This document shows, one piece after another, positions 1-6,164 of a stretch of DNA of 15,063 nucleotides. Below the pieces are notes generated by a model, which was given only the letters and a program-made list of their open reading frames with translations, was not told the DNA's origin and made no database searches. The stretch comes from Paludibacter sp. (GTDB taxonomy: Bacteria > Bacteroidota > Bacteroidia > Bacteroidales > Paludibacteraceae). Position 1 is the stretch's first letter, and every line of letters begins with the position of its first letter. The translations under genes and the position numbers were made by a program. The stretch is from the NCBI GenBank assembly GCA_024709185.1, contig JANJXE010000079.1:1-15063 (forward strand), in the 5' to 3' direction.

Positions 1-65
1 TGTTCGCCGTCGAAACCAAACACTACACAATCGACCGATACGTGAGGATTATAAATTTGTTCCAT
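1..65 (-). CDS. NUDIX hydrolase / NrtR-like regulator, 5' end only
   Basis: Reading leftward from ATG at 65, the frame is open to the window edge and encodes MEQIYNPHVSVDCVVFGFDG. This is the first strand of the COG1051-type NUDIX proteins common in Bacteroidota, which open with a (V/L)SVDC(V/I)(V/I)FGF motif. Those proteins are either ADP-ribose-type pyrophosphatases or, when they carry a C-terminal winged helix, NrtR-like transcription factors. The catalytic NUDIX box would lie beyond the window, so the two cannot be told apart here. The frame stays open upstream of 65, but a -7 element at 96-89 makes ATG 65 the natural start. The family call rests on about 21 residues only. Confidence 0.6.
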   Translation of the reverse strand, partial: MEQIYNPHVSVDCVVFGFDGE

Positions 66-88
66 GAAACCGGGTTGAAATTTCGCAA

Positions 89-96
89 CAAAATTA
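89..96 (-). promoter_or_regulatory. Bacteroidota-type -7 element for the NUDIX gene
   Basis: Read on the minus strand this is TAATTTTG, an exact match to TAnnTTTG. It ends 23 bases before the ATG at 65, a normal leader distance. No clear -33 TTG is visible upstream in this A/T-rich stretch, so the call rests on the -7 match and position. Confidence 0.45.
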
Positions 97-251
97 GCAC
101 ATTAAAAATGAAAATAAAATAGTTTTTTATATGTTATAAAACACATTATCAGCGTTTTAAATACTGTATTTAATACAATATCATCATGCATTATTATTGT
201 TAAATGTACAATATGAATCTATAAAAAATCTACAAAAACATTCTGATGTAT

Positions 252-312
252 AGTATAGTTAGCAACGAATCCGAAACTTCAAAGCTGTCGGATTCATACA
301 ATAAGCTATACT
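252..312. repeat. Nested inverted repeat upstream of the Mur ligase gene
   Basis: The outer arms AGTATAG (252-258) and CTATACT (306-312) are perfectly complementary. Inside them, GAATCCGA (267-274) and TCGGATTC (288-295) are also perfectly complementary, with a 13-base loop. Together they could form an extended hairpin or cruciform. It lies just upstream of the predicted promoter rather than in the transcript, so a protein-binding palindrome or a decayed mobile-element end is as likely as an RNA structure. No T-tract follows, so it does not look like a terminator. Confidence 0.5.
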
Positions 313-336
313 TGAAAAATTCGGATTGCTTCATGG

Positions 337-367
337 TTGTAAATACCATAAAGTTGGGTTACTTTTG
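337..367 (+). promoter_or_regulatory. Promoter of the Mur ligase gene
   Basis: TTG at 337-339 and TACTTTTG at 360-367 match the Bacteroidota -33/-7 pair (TTG, TAnnTTTG) with a 20-base spacer. The ATG follows 15 bases after the -7 element, which implies a very short leader. This is the best-formed promoter in the window. Confidence 0.6.
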
Positions 368-382
368 TAAAAAAATCCAACT

Positions 383-1897
383 ATGCAGTTAAACGATTTT
401 CAATATCCCTTTTTTATAGGAGTAGCCGGTACCGGAATGAGTGCCATTGCCCAATACCTGGCAGGCACCGGCAAACAAGTAAGTGGCAGCGACCGCTATT
501 TCACGCCCGGTGAAGAAAACGAAACCCGCGACAAACTTGAAGCGGAAGGCATTCGTTGCTTTCTACAGGATGGAAGCGGCATTACTTCCAACACTGATTT
601 AGTAGTGGTTTCCACCGCCATTGAAGATACAGTCTATGAAGTGAAAAAAGCCCGGGAAATGGGCATTCCCATTTTGAAACGCTCTGAAGTGCTGGCATTA
701 ATTTCGGACAGTAAAAAGACCATTGCGGTGGGCGGAACATCAGGTAAAAGCACTGTATCGGCCATGATTTTCGATATTCTCGACTATGCAGGTTACCATC
801 CTTCCATCATTAGCGGCGCTGGTCTGACCAGTCTGATAAAGCAAGGAAAAATTGGTAATGCCAAGGCAGGCACAGGCGAATGGTTAGTGATTGAAGCCGA
901 CGAAAGCGACGGTTCGATTGTCAACTACCATCCTCATACCGGCATTTTGCTGAATATCGACAAGGACCATCAGGAAATTGAGGAACTGGTGCGGCTGTTC
1001 AGCATTTTCCGGGATAACACACGCGATCGTTTTATTACCAATCGGAGTAATAAGTTGGCGGCAGGGCTGTCGGTAAGTGCTGAAAATGATTTTGGTGTTT
1101 TTGAGTATCCAGAAGCAACGACAGTTTTAGCTGATTCTGGTGCCAACACTGCGGCTGAAACAGACGACAACTCTCTGATTGATTCAACTGCCAATGCCTC
1201 GGTTGAATCAGCTGCCGCCTATCGCGGAACCGGTTTTCAACAGCAAGGCTTTACAATACAATTTGAAGTCGGCAGTCAGTTATTCACCATGCATTCGCCC
1301 GGCCGGCATACCTTCGAAAATGCGTTGGCCGCCATTGCAGCAGTGCACCCACTTGGAGTGAGTCTGAAGCAATGTGCCGAAGCACTGTCCGCCTACGAAG
1401 GCATCTACCGTCGCCATCAGCTAATTGCAGAAAAAAATGGCGTTTACATAATCGACGATTACGCCCACAATCCAGCCAAGTGCGCCGCCTCCATTCGTGC
1501 CTGTCAACCCATAGCACCAAAGGTTATCGCCTGGTTTCAGCCCCACGGTTACGGCCCCACCCGCTTCCTGCGCAACGATTTTGTGAAGGAAATTGCTGAA
1601 GCGCTACGGGAGGACGACGAAATTTGGATGAGCGAGATTTTTTATGCCGGAGGAACGGCAGTGAAAGATATTTCGGCTAACGACTTAATTCAGGATTTGC
1701 AGCAACTGGGGAAAAAGGCCTATTTTGAGGAGGATCGGGAAATGCTGGCTTCAAGCTTACTAGCGCGTATCAGCGAGCCTTGTGTGATACTGTTGATGGG
1801 AGCCCGCGATCCGGGTTTGGAAGCCTTTGCAAAACGTTTTGCCGGAGAACTTTTGAAGGATAAAAGGAAACTATCACATCATTCATTAAAATCTTGA
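383..1897 (+). CDS. Mur ligase family protein (MurC/Mpl-like)
   Basis: This is a cytoplasmic ATP-dependent amide ligase of the Mur family. MurC adds L-Ala to UDP-MurNAc, and Mpl reattaches recycled murein peptide. The N-terminal Rossmann domain shows GVAGTGMSAIA (13-23). A P-loop GTSGKST (118-124) replaces the usual GTHGKTT. The central-domain motifs EADESDGS (171-178) and NIDKDH (191-196) follow, then PGRHTFENALAA (306-317). The C-terminal domain has DDYAHNPAK (358-366) and FQPHGYGPTR (385-394). The length of 504 is near MurC/Mpl. A low-complexity Ala/Ser/Thr/Asp-rich segment at about 248-284 looks like an insertion in the central domain. The gene stands alone, outside any visible cell-wall (dcw) cluster, which slightly favours an Mpl-like or accessory role over the housekeeping MurC. 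The family is secure; the substrate is not. Confidence 0.85.
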   Translation: MQLNDFQYPFFIGVAGTGMSAIAQYLAGTGKQVSGSDRYFTPGEENETRDKLEAEGIRCFLQDGSGITSNTDLVVVSTAIEDTVYEVKKAREMGIPILKRSEVLALISDSKKTIAVGGTSGKSTVSAMIFDILDYAGYHPSIISGAGLTSLIKQGKIGNAKAGTGEWLVIEADESDGSIVNYHPHTGILLNIDKDHQEIEELVRLFSIFRDNTRDRFITNRSNKLAAGLSVSAENDFGVFEYPEATTVLADSGANTAAETDDNSLIDSTANASVESAAAYRGTGFQQQGFTIQFEVGSQLFTMHSPGRHTFENALAAIAAVHPLGVSLKQCAEALSAYEGIYRRHQLIAEKNGVYIIDDYAHNPAKCAASIRACQPIAPKVIAWFQPHGYGPTRFLRNDFVKEIAEALREDDEIWMSEIFYAGGTAVKDISANDLIQDLQQLGKKAYFEEDREMLASSLLARISEPCVILLMGARDPGLEAFAKRFAGELLKDKRKLSHHSLKS

Positions 1898-1927
1898 AAT
1901 ATAGATATTCAAACATGCTTCATTTAT

Positions 1928-1988
1928 GGAATATTTCAAATTATTACCGATTTAAGGAATAATTCAAATTATTACCGATTTAAGGAAT
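1928..1988. repeat. 28-bp tandem repeat, about 2.2 copies
   Basis: The unit, including TTATTACCGATTTAAGGAAT, occurs at 1935-1960 and 1963-1988 with an identical 26-base core. The GGAATA that starts each period appears at 1928 and 1956. At this 28-base period only one base (1934 versus 1962) differs. It lies in the 212-base gap between two convergent genes and has no G+C hairpin, so it is not an obvious terminator. Confidence 0.75.
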
Positions 1989-2109
1989 GTTTTGTATGAT
2001 AGTTTGCAATCAATAATTCAAAAATAAAATAAACTAAACCCACATTAGCTTTTGTGTTGTACGACAGTGAATAAACCAGCTAATCTGCTACTGCGCTTAA
2101 CCCCGTTTG

Positions 2110-2793
2110 TTATTCTCCTGCCAGCTTTTCCATTGTTTTCCACAGCGGATCATCTTCGGGAACCGGAGCTACAATCGTCAGCGTCTCTTTAGTTACAGGA
2201 TGTATAAACTCAATGCGACGGGCATGCAAACTAATTCCCCCGTTTGGATTCGAACGGTCGAAGCCGTACTTCAGATCTCCTTTAATCGGACAGCCGATTT
2301 TGGCCAGCTGACAGCGAATCTGGTGATGACGGCCAGTTTCGAGTTGAATTTCTAATAAATTATACCGATCAGAATGCGCAATCAATCTATACGATAGTGC
2401 CGCTTCCTTTGAATCCTTCACTGGCTTATCGTAGGCAAACGATTTATTCTGCTTTTCATTGCGAACGATGTGATGCACCAGCCGGGCTTCGGTTTGAGCA
2501 GGCGTATTTTTCACGATAGCCCAGTACACCTTTTTCACTTCTCGTGTGCGAAACAGCTCGTTAAGCCGCGTAAGGGCCTTGGAAGTGCGGGCAAACAACA
2601 CCACCCCGCTCACCGGTCGGTCGAGACGGTGTGTTACTCCCAGAAAAACATCGCCGGGCTTATTGTATTTTATCTTCAGATAGGCTTTGATACTCTCCGA
2701 TAAAGGTTCATCGCCGGTCTTGTCACCCTGGACAATTTCCGACGAAGTTTTAGTAACCGCTATCAGATGATTATCTTCGTATAGAACTTTCAT
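2110..2793 (-). CDS. RluA-family pseudouridine synthase
   Basis: This enzyme isomerises uridine to pseudouridine in rRNA or tRNA. The catalytic motif HRLDRPVSG places the nucleophilic Asp at residue 58. The later segment LETGRHHQIRCQLA and the KYG..R..LHA region are typical of the RluA/RluC/RluD catalytic domain. At 227 residues it is about the size of E. coli RluA and lacks the N-terminal S4 domain of RluC/RluD. Its ATG overlaps the uraA stop by 4 bases (ATGA), so the two are translationally coupled and this is the last gene of the rlmB-uraA operon. Which RNA site it modifies cannot be read from the sequence. I see no strong terminator after it. Confidence 0.9.
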   Translation of the reverse strand: MKVLYEDNHLIAVTKTSSEIVQGDKTGDEPLSESIKAYLKIKYNKPGDVFLGVTHRLDRPVSGVVLFARTSKALTRLNELFRTREVKKVYWAIVKNTPAQTEARLVHHIVRNEKQNKSFAYDKPVKDSKEAALSYRLIAHSDRYNLLEIQLETGRHHQIRCQLAKIGCPIKGDLKYGFDRSNPNGGISLHARRIEFIHPVTKETLTIVAPVPEDDPLWKTMEKLAGE

Positions 2794-4082
2794 TTCACCT
2801 TGTCGTTCATCCAGTTAAGCTTATCGAACAGCCAGAAGAGCAACGACAATACCACGCCGATTACAGCAGCCAGCGCCATCCCTTTCAGTTCGACCGTTCC
2901 CAGGTGAATGGCGGCCCCTCCTACTCCAACCACGAAGGTAACAGCACCCAGCACCATATTGCGATTTTTACTGAAATCCACTTTTTGCTCCACAAACATA
3001 CGGAAGCCCTGAACAGCAATCACTCCATAGAGCAAGAGCGTAATCCCGCCCATTACCGCTGTGGGAATGGTAGCAATTGCCGCCGACACCTTACCGATAA
3101 ACGAAAATGCAATGGCCAGCACAGCTGCACCCCGGATTACCCACACCGAATATACACGGGTAATGGCCATCACTCCGATATTTTCGCCGTAGGTTGTATT
3201 GGGAGGCGATCCCGCAAAACCGGATACCACATTACTGATCCCATCACCCAACAGCGAACGGTGCAAACCCGGTTTCTTCATTAAATCCTCTTCGGTAATT
3301 TTGCCGGTAACAATCAGGTGACTGATGTGTTCGGCCAGCACCACGATACAGGCAGGCGCGATAATCAAAATAGCACTTGGATTGTAGGTTGGAAGACTAA
3401 AGGAAGGCAGTGCCAGCCAGTTGGCTTCGAGAATACGGGTTGTATCCACCATTCCCATGAACAAAGCCAGAATATAACCCGCAACTACAGCAAACAGGAT
3501 AGGAATAATCTGCATAAAACCACGGAACATCACCGAACCAGCTATCCCTACGATGAGGGTAAACATGGACACGATGACGGTATTTGAATCGAGCGAGAAA
3601 GCCTGCACCGTTTGTCCCACGGCAGTTGGCCAGGGTGCGAGACCTGCTTGCTGAACCGCTACCGGAGCCAGTTCCAGACCAATAATCGCCACAACGGCAC
3701 CCATCACGGCAGGAGGCATCACCACATCAATCCAGCGAATACCCCATTTCTTCACCACAAACGACATGGCGATAAAGAACAAGCCAAAGAAGATAAAACC
3801 CGATTGCGCGTGGCTGAAACCACCGTGTTGTGTAGCAATGAGGATAATAGGAGAAATAAAGGCAAAACTCGAACCTAAGTAGGCCGGAATACCTCCTTTA
3901 GTGACCCAGGTATAAATCAGCGTACCGATGCCATTCATCAACAGGGCGATAGCCGGATCGACACCAACAAGAATCGGAACCAGGATAGTGGCTCCGAACA
4001 TGGCGGTAAGGTGTTGTACACTCAGGGGTAAACTCTGCAACAAGGGCAGTTTCTCATGGATTCCAATGGTTCTTTTTTCCAT
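2790..4082 (-). CDS. uraA: Uracil permease, NCS2 family
   Basis: This is an inner-membrane proton-coupled nucleobase symporter, most probably for uracil salvage. It has 430 residues, like E. coli UraA (429), and hydrophobic segments throughout. Family signatures are QHLTAMFGATILVP (23-36), the broken-helix motif GSSFAFISP (70-78), and two glutamates in the right contexts to be the uracil-binding residues: VLAEH (E251) and TTYGENIGV (E300). It starts 13 bases after the rlmB stop and overlaps the pseudouridine synthase gene by 4 bases, so it is the middle gene of a three-gene operon. Xanthine or another nucleobase is possible, but the length and motifs are closest to UraA. Confidence 0.9.
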   Translation of the reverse strand: MEKRTIGIHEKLPLLQSLPLSVQHLTAMFGATILVPILVGVDPAIALLMNGIGTLIYTWVTKGGIPAYLGSSFAFISPIILIATQHGGFSHAQSGFIFFGLFFIAMSFVVKKWGIRWIDVVMPPAVMGAVVAIIGLELAPVAVQQAGLAPWPTAVGQTVQAFSLDSNTVIVSMFTLIVGIAGSVMFRGFMQIIPILFAVVAGYILALFMGMVDTTRILEANWLALPSFSLPTYNPSAILIIAPACIVVLAEHISHLIVTGKITEEDLMKKPGLHRSLLGDGISNVVSGFAGSPPNTTYGENIGVMAITRVYSVWVIRGAAVLAIAFSFIGKVSAAIATIPTAVMGGITLLLYGVIAVQGFRMFVEQKVDFSKNRNMVLGAVTFVVGVGGAAIHLGTVELKGMALAAVIGVVLSLLFWLFDKLNWMNDKVK

Positions 4083-4095
4083 ACAAAAATATTGA

Positions 4096-4860
4096 TTAGA
4101 TTGAACGTTGACGAATCACTTCATACAGAAGAACACCTGTAGCCACCGACACATTGAGCGAACCAATAGTGCCCATCATCGGAATTTTCACCAGCTCGTG
4201 GCACAAGCGGAGGTGTTCGGGAGCTATGCCCTCATCTTCCGAGCCCATTACAATTGCCACCGGGTCTTTCAGGCTTACTGCGGTGTAATTATCAGCAGCC
4301 TTTTCGGTAGCAGCCACCAGTTTAATTCCCGATGCAGAAAGGAATTTCAGCGCATTGCCAATATTTTCTTCCCGGCACACCGGAATTTTCATCAAAGCAC
4401 CTGCCGAAGTTTTTACCGCATCCGCATTGAGTGCTGCACCTCCTTTTACAGGAACCACAATAGCGTCAACGCCGGCACATTCGCAGCTACGGGCAATAGC
4501 TCCAAAATTACGCACATCGGTAATATTATCGAGCACCACAATAAAGGGCGTGCGGCCTTCCTCATAAATTCCGGGAATAATATCCTCGATATGCTGATAG
4601 GTCACCGGTGAAATAAACGCGATGACACCCTGGTGATTTTTCAGCGTAATTTTATTCAGCTTTTCAATCGGCACCTTTTGCACCGGCACATTCATCCCCT
4701 CGAGGCGTTTAAACAAATCGCGCGACAGTTCGCTGGTCATATCCCTGCGTAACAGAATTTTATCAATTTCTTTACCGGCATCAATCGCTTCTATCAGCGC
4801 GCGAATGCCAAATATCATATCTTTCTCGGGACGGGCTTTGTTTTTGTAATGAGGTACCAT
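4096..4860 (-). CDS. rlmB: 23S rRNA 2'-O-methyltransferase, RlmB/TrmH family
   Basis: This is a SpoU/TrmH (SPOUT) methyltransferase that uses S-adenosylmethionine to methylate a ribose 2'-OH. RlmB acts on a guanosine of 23S rRNA. With the start used here it has 254 residues. An N-terminal RNA-binding domain begins at IFGIRALIEAI. SPOUT motif 1 is NFGAIARSCECAG (N118, R124), motif 2 is IVMGSEDEGI (203-212) and motif 3 is IGSLNVSVATGVLLYE (232-247). The frame can be extended to a TTG at 4887, but that would leave almost no leader after the -7 element at 4906-4899. The ATG at 4860 is the better start, and another ATG lies at residue 15. It is the first gene of the operon with uraA and the pseudouridine synthase. 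Confidence 0.88.
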   Translation of the reverse strand: MVPHYKNKARPEKDMIFGIRALIEAIDAGKEIDKILLRRDMTSELSRDLFKRLEGMNVPVQKVPIEKLNKITLKNHQGVIAFISPVTYQHIEDIIPGIYEEGRTPFIVVLDNITDVRNFGAIARSCECAGVDAIVVPVKGGAALNADAVKTSAGALMKIPVCREENIGNALKFLSASGIKLVAATEKAADNYTAVSLKDPVAIVMGSEDEGIAPEHLRLCHELVKIPMMGTIGSLNVSVATGVLLYEVIRQRSI

Positions 4861-4898
4861 GGGGAAAATCAGTTTTAGGATGCTCAAAATGAGCGGCG

Positions 4899-4906
4899 CA
4901 AAGATA
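4899..4906 (-). promoter_or_regulatory. -7 element for the rlmB-uraA operon
   Basis: On the minus strand this reads TATCTTTG, matching TAnnTTTG. It sits 38 bases upstream of the ATG at 4860. There is no clean TTG at -33. Its position argues against the TTG start at 4887. Confidence 0.45.
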
Positions 4907-4925
4907 CGGGAAATTTCAGAATAAA

Positions 4926-5312
4926 TTGATTATAAAGCGGAGAAAAAGCGTAAGAGCGAAAGGGTCCAGTGAATACTGGCTTGCAAAAATCCAAATTGAA
5001 TTGTTTAATGAAGTAGAAGCGTATATGCTTGCTAATGGATTAAACCGCGTTCAATTTGCCGGGAAACCTGGCGTTTCTAAAGGATACGTTAGTCAAATCC
5101 TTAATGGCAACGCAGATCACAGGCTATCTAAAATAGTTGAATTAGCTCTATCAATTGGTTTAGCACCAACAATTTCGTTTACAAAAATTGTCGACGAGAC
5201 AGCAAAAAATGACAATTCATCATCTCATTTTTCTACAGAAGTTAAAAGGCTCAACAAACGACCTTTAAAGCGCAATGCTCAGAAGAATATTAAAAAAGAA
5301 GTTGAATTATAG
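4926..5312 (+). pseudogene. XRE-family HTH protein, probably decayed
   Basis: The frame encodes a Cro/CI-type helix-turn-helix DNA-binding protein. SSEYWLAKIQIELF (14-27) is a preamble I recall from a Bacteroidota XRE family, and RVQFAGKPGVSKGYVSQILNG is the HTH (41-61). Two details suggest decay. The frame has no ATG before residue 34; TTG at 4926 is the only plausible upstream start. Also, family members usually read AEKLGVS where this one reads AGKPGVS (G46, P48), and a proline in the second HTH helix should disrupt the fold. Both differences are explained by single transitions. No TAnnTTTG element precedes it. If functional, it would begin at TTG 4926, or at ATG 5025 as a 95-residue protein. 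The C-terminus is basic and low-complexity. A small gene follows 33 bases downstream in the same direction. Confidence 0.55.
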
Positions 5313-5345
5313 AATGTCATATTAAAATGTTAAAAAACAAGTAAA

Positions 5346-5570
5346 ATGACACATAAAGAAACCATAGAAAGGAATATAGATTTGACATTTGATTTTGTTA
5401 ATTATTTGATAGAGAATAAAGAAGAGATGAATAAGTTGCCTGACAACTTTGAACTTGTTTTTGTAGAAAACGATTGTTCGAAAGGCGATATTAAGCAAGC
5501 TAAAACTACCGGGCCTAATTTGCAGTACAAGTATGTGAGAGTGAAAAATAGTTTTGATATAACACTTTGA
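5346..5570 (+). CDS. Small hypothetical protein paired with the HTH gene
   Basis: It encodes 74 residues and starts at ATG 5346 after an A-rich leader, 33 bases beyond the HTH gene stop. The segment NIDLTFDFVNYLIENKEEMNK followed by LPDNFELVFVE looks like a short helical domain then a strand. This is the layout of small proteins I remember as DUF5647-like (a helix ending in P-D, then a hydrophobic strand), often next to an XRE gene. That family assignment comes from memory and is weak. There is no signal peptide or membrane segment. Its composition is normal for a real protein. It may be the partner of the HTH protein in a small regulatory pair, but nothing in the sequence shows toxin or antitoxin activity. 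Confidence 0.6.
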   Translation: MTHKETIERNIDLTFDFVNYLIENKEEMNKLPDNFELVFVENDCSKGDIKQAKTTGPNLQYKYVRVKNSFDITL

Positions 5571-5574
5571 AAAC

Positions 5575-5678
5575 CAATTTGTTGAAATGAACGAAATGGT
5601 CAAAAAGCACATCAGGTGCTAAAATTTAAATTGTCGAGAATAACTTATCCATGATTCCGATAAAAAACCTATACCTAA
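5575..5678 (+). pseudogene. dinD/BRO antirepressor relic, copy A
   Basis: This stretch aligns with the better-preserved relic at 8526-8639. AACGAAATGGTCAA (5590-5603) is identical to 8544-8557. ATCAGGTGC recurs at 5611 and 8564. The codons from 5612 read SGAK-I-stop-IVENNLS, against SGAKREIIDYTLS in the other copy. ATTCCGATAAA (5654-5664) is identical to 8632-8642. Copy A has a 1-base shift near 5605, an in-frame TAA at 5627 and has lost roughly 26-27 bases corresponding to RYACYVVLE. The parent would be a phage/plasmid antirepressor or DinD protein. The relic ends near 5678, where a tail-fibre-like frame begins. The 5' boundary is uncertain. Confidence 0.45.
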
Positions 5679-6107
5679 AAGATTCAATCGTACTACATTC
5701 AGGCAACAGGGTATGTCAATCAAACCAAAATTGGAAATAACGGACTGTATTCCTTTTGGAGCTATATGCTGTACTTCTATCTATCCAGTTCTCACGGCTT
5801 AGAAATCAAAGGAACAACTAATATGCCCGGTGTTTTTGCAAGCGGAAGTATTTCCAGTGCTGGCGGACATACCAACTACTGGGGTGCTAAGAAAAATACT
5901 TCAAACGCCAGCTATACAGCTACTGGCATCTATGATGTTCCGCATAGTGCAGGGTATGTTTATCAGGTTATGATACAGCCAACAACTGATAATGTACATG
6001 CTGTAGTCACATCAAAAGGATACAATACTTTCAGGGTACAGCTATGAACTAACTCAGGTTCAGCGACAATAGGAAATTTTGATTATGTAATTTTTGAGTG
6101 TAATTAG
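5679..6107 (+). pseudogene. Tail-fibre/adhesin-like C-terminal fragment with in-frame stop
   Basis: An open frame without a start runs from 5679 and reads YYIQATGYVNQTKIGNNGLY, then LEIKGTTNMPGVFASGSISS and on through TGIYDVPHSAGYVYQVMIQP to SKGYNTFRVQL. A TGA at 6045-6047 interrupts it, and the same frame continues with TNSGSATIGNFDYVIFECN to TAG at 6105. The Gly/Ser/Thr-rich beta pattern, with H-x-x-G then a V-x-(I/V)-Q-P strand and a final (N)F(D)Y(V)I strand, is what I associate with the C-terminal domain of phage tail-fibre or collar-like proteins. The N-terminal part is missing. The frame joins a dinD relic at its 5' side. An ATG at 5766 would give a 93-residue product, but homology-like coding begins earlier. 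Confidence 0.5.
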
Positions 6108-6128
6108 GTTTTGTTTGAGAAAATTCAT

Positions 6129-6136
6129 TAACTTTG
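6129..6136 (+). promoter_or_regulatory. -7 element for the FISUMP lipoprotein gene
   Basis: TAACTTTG matches TAnnTTTG and ends 28 bases before the ATG at 6165. Upstream, TTTTG at 6109-6113 is T-rich but gives only a 15-base spacer, shorter than the usual 19-21, so the -33 box is doubtful. Confidence 0.45.
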
Positions 6137-6164
6137 CATTTATAATCTATTTTGCTTTTTAATT

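Larger units (their letters stand above)
66..382. other. AT-rich divergent intergenic region
   Basis: These 317 bases separate the leftward NUDIX gene from the rightward Mur ligase gene. They hold a promoter for each gene (89-96 leftward, 337-367 rightward) and a nested inverted repeat at 252-312. I see no convincing open reading frame and no tRNA-like or riboswitch-like structure. The stretch from about 101 to 250 is very A/T rich and otherwise featureless to me. Confidence 0.6.

Noticed and set aside
101-250. Possible small RNA or riboswitch in the A/T-rich region before the Mur ligase gene
   Set aside because: No conserved riboswitch core, no terminator and no G/C-rich stem is visible; the Mur ligase promoter lies downstream, leaving a leader of only about 10 bases.
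2904-3878. Rightward open frames of 88-126 codons inside uraA
   Set aside because: They are antisense to a well-supported membrane transporter, are rich in His/Asn/Arg with no domain pattern, and have no promoter.
4108-4611. 167-codon rightward frame antisense to rlmB
   Set aside because: The rlmB frame carries all three SPOUT motifs; the antisense frame shows only the codon shadow of it.
5322-5612. 96-codon leftward frame opposite the 74-residue gene
   Set aside because: It is Phe/Ile-rich, as expected from the antisense of A-rich coding DNA, and has no promoter. The rightward 74-residue frame has an A-rich leader and protein-like composition.
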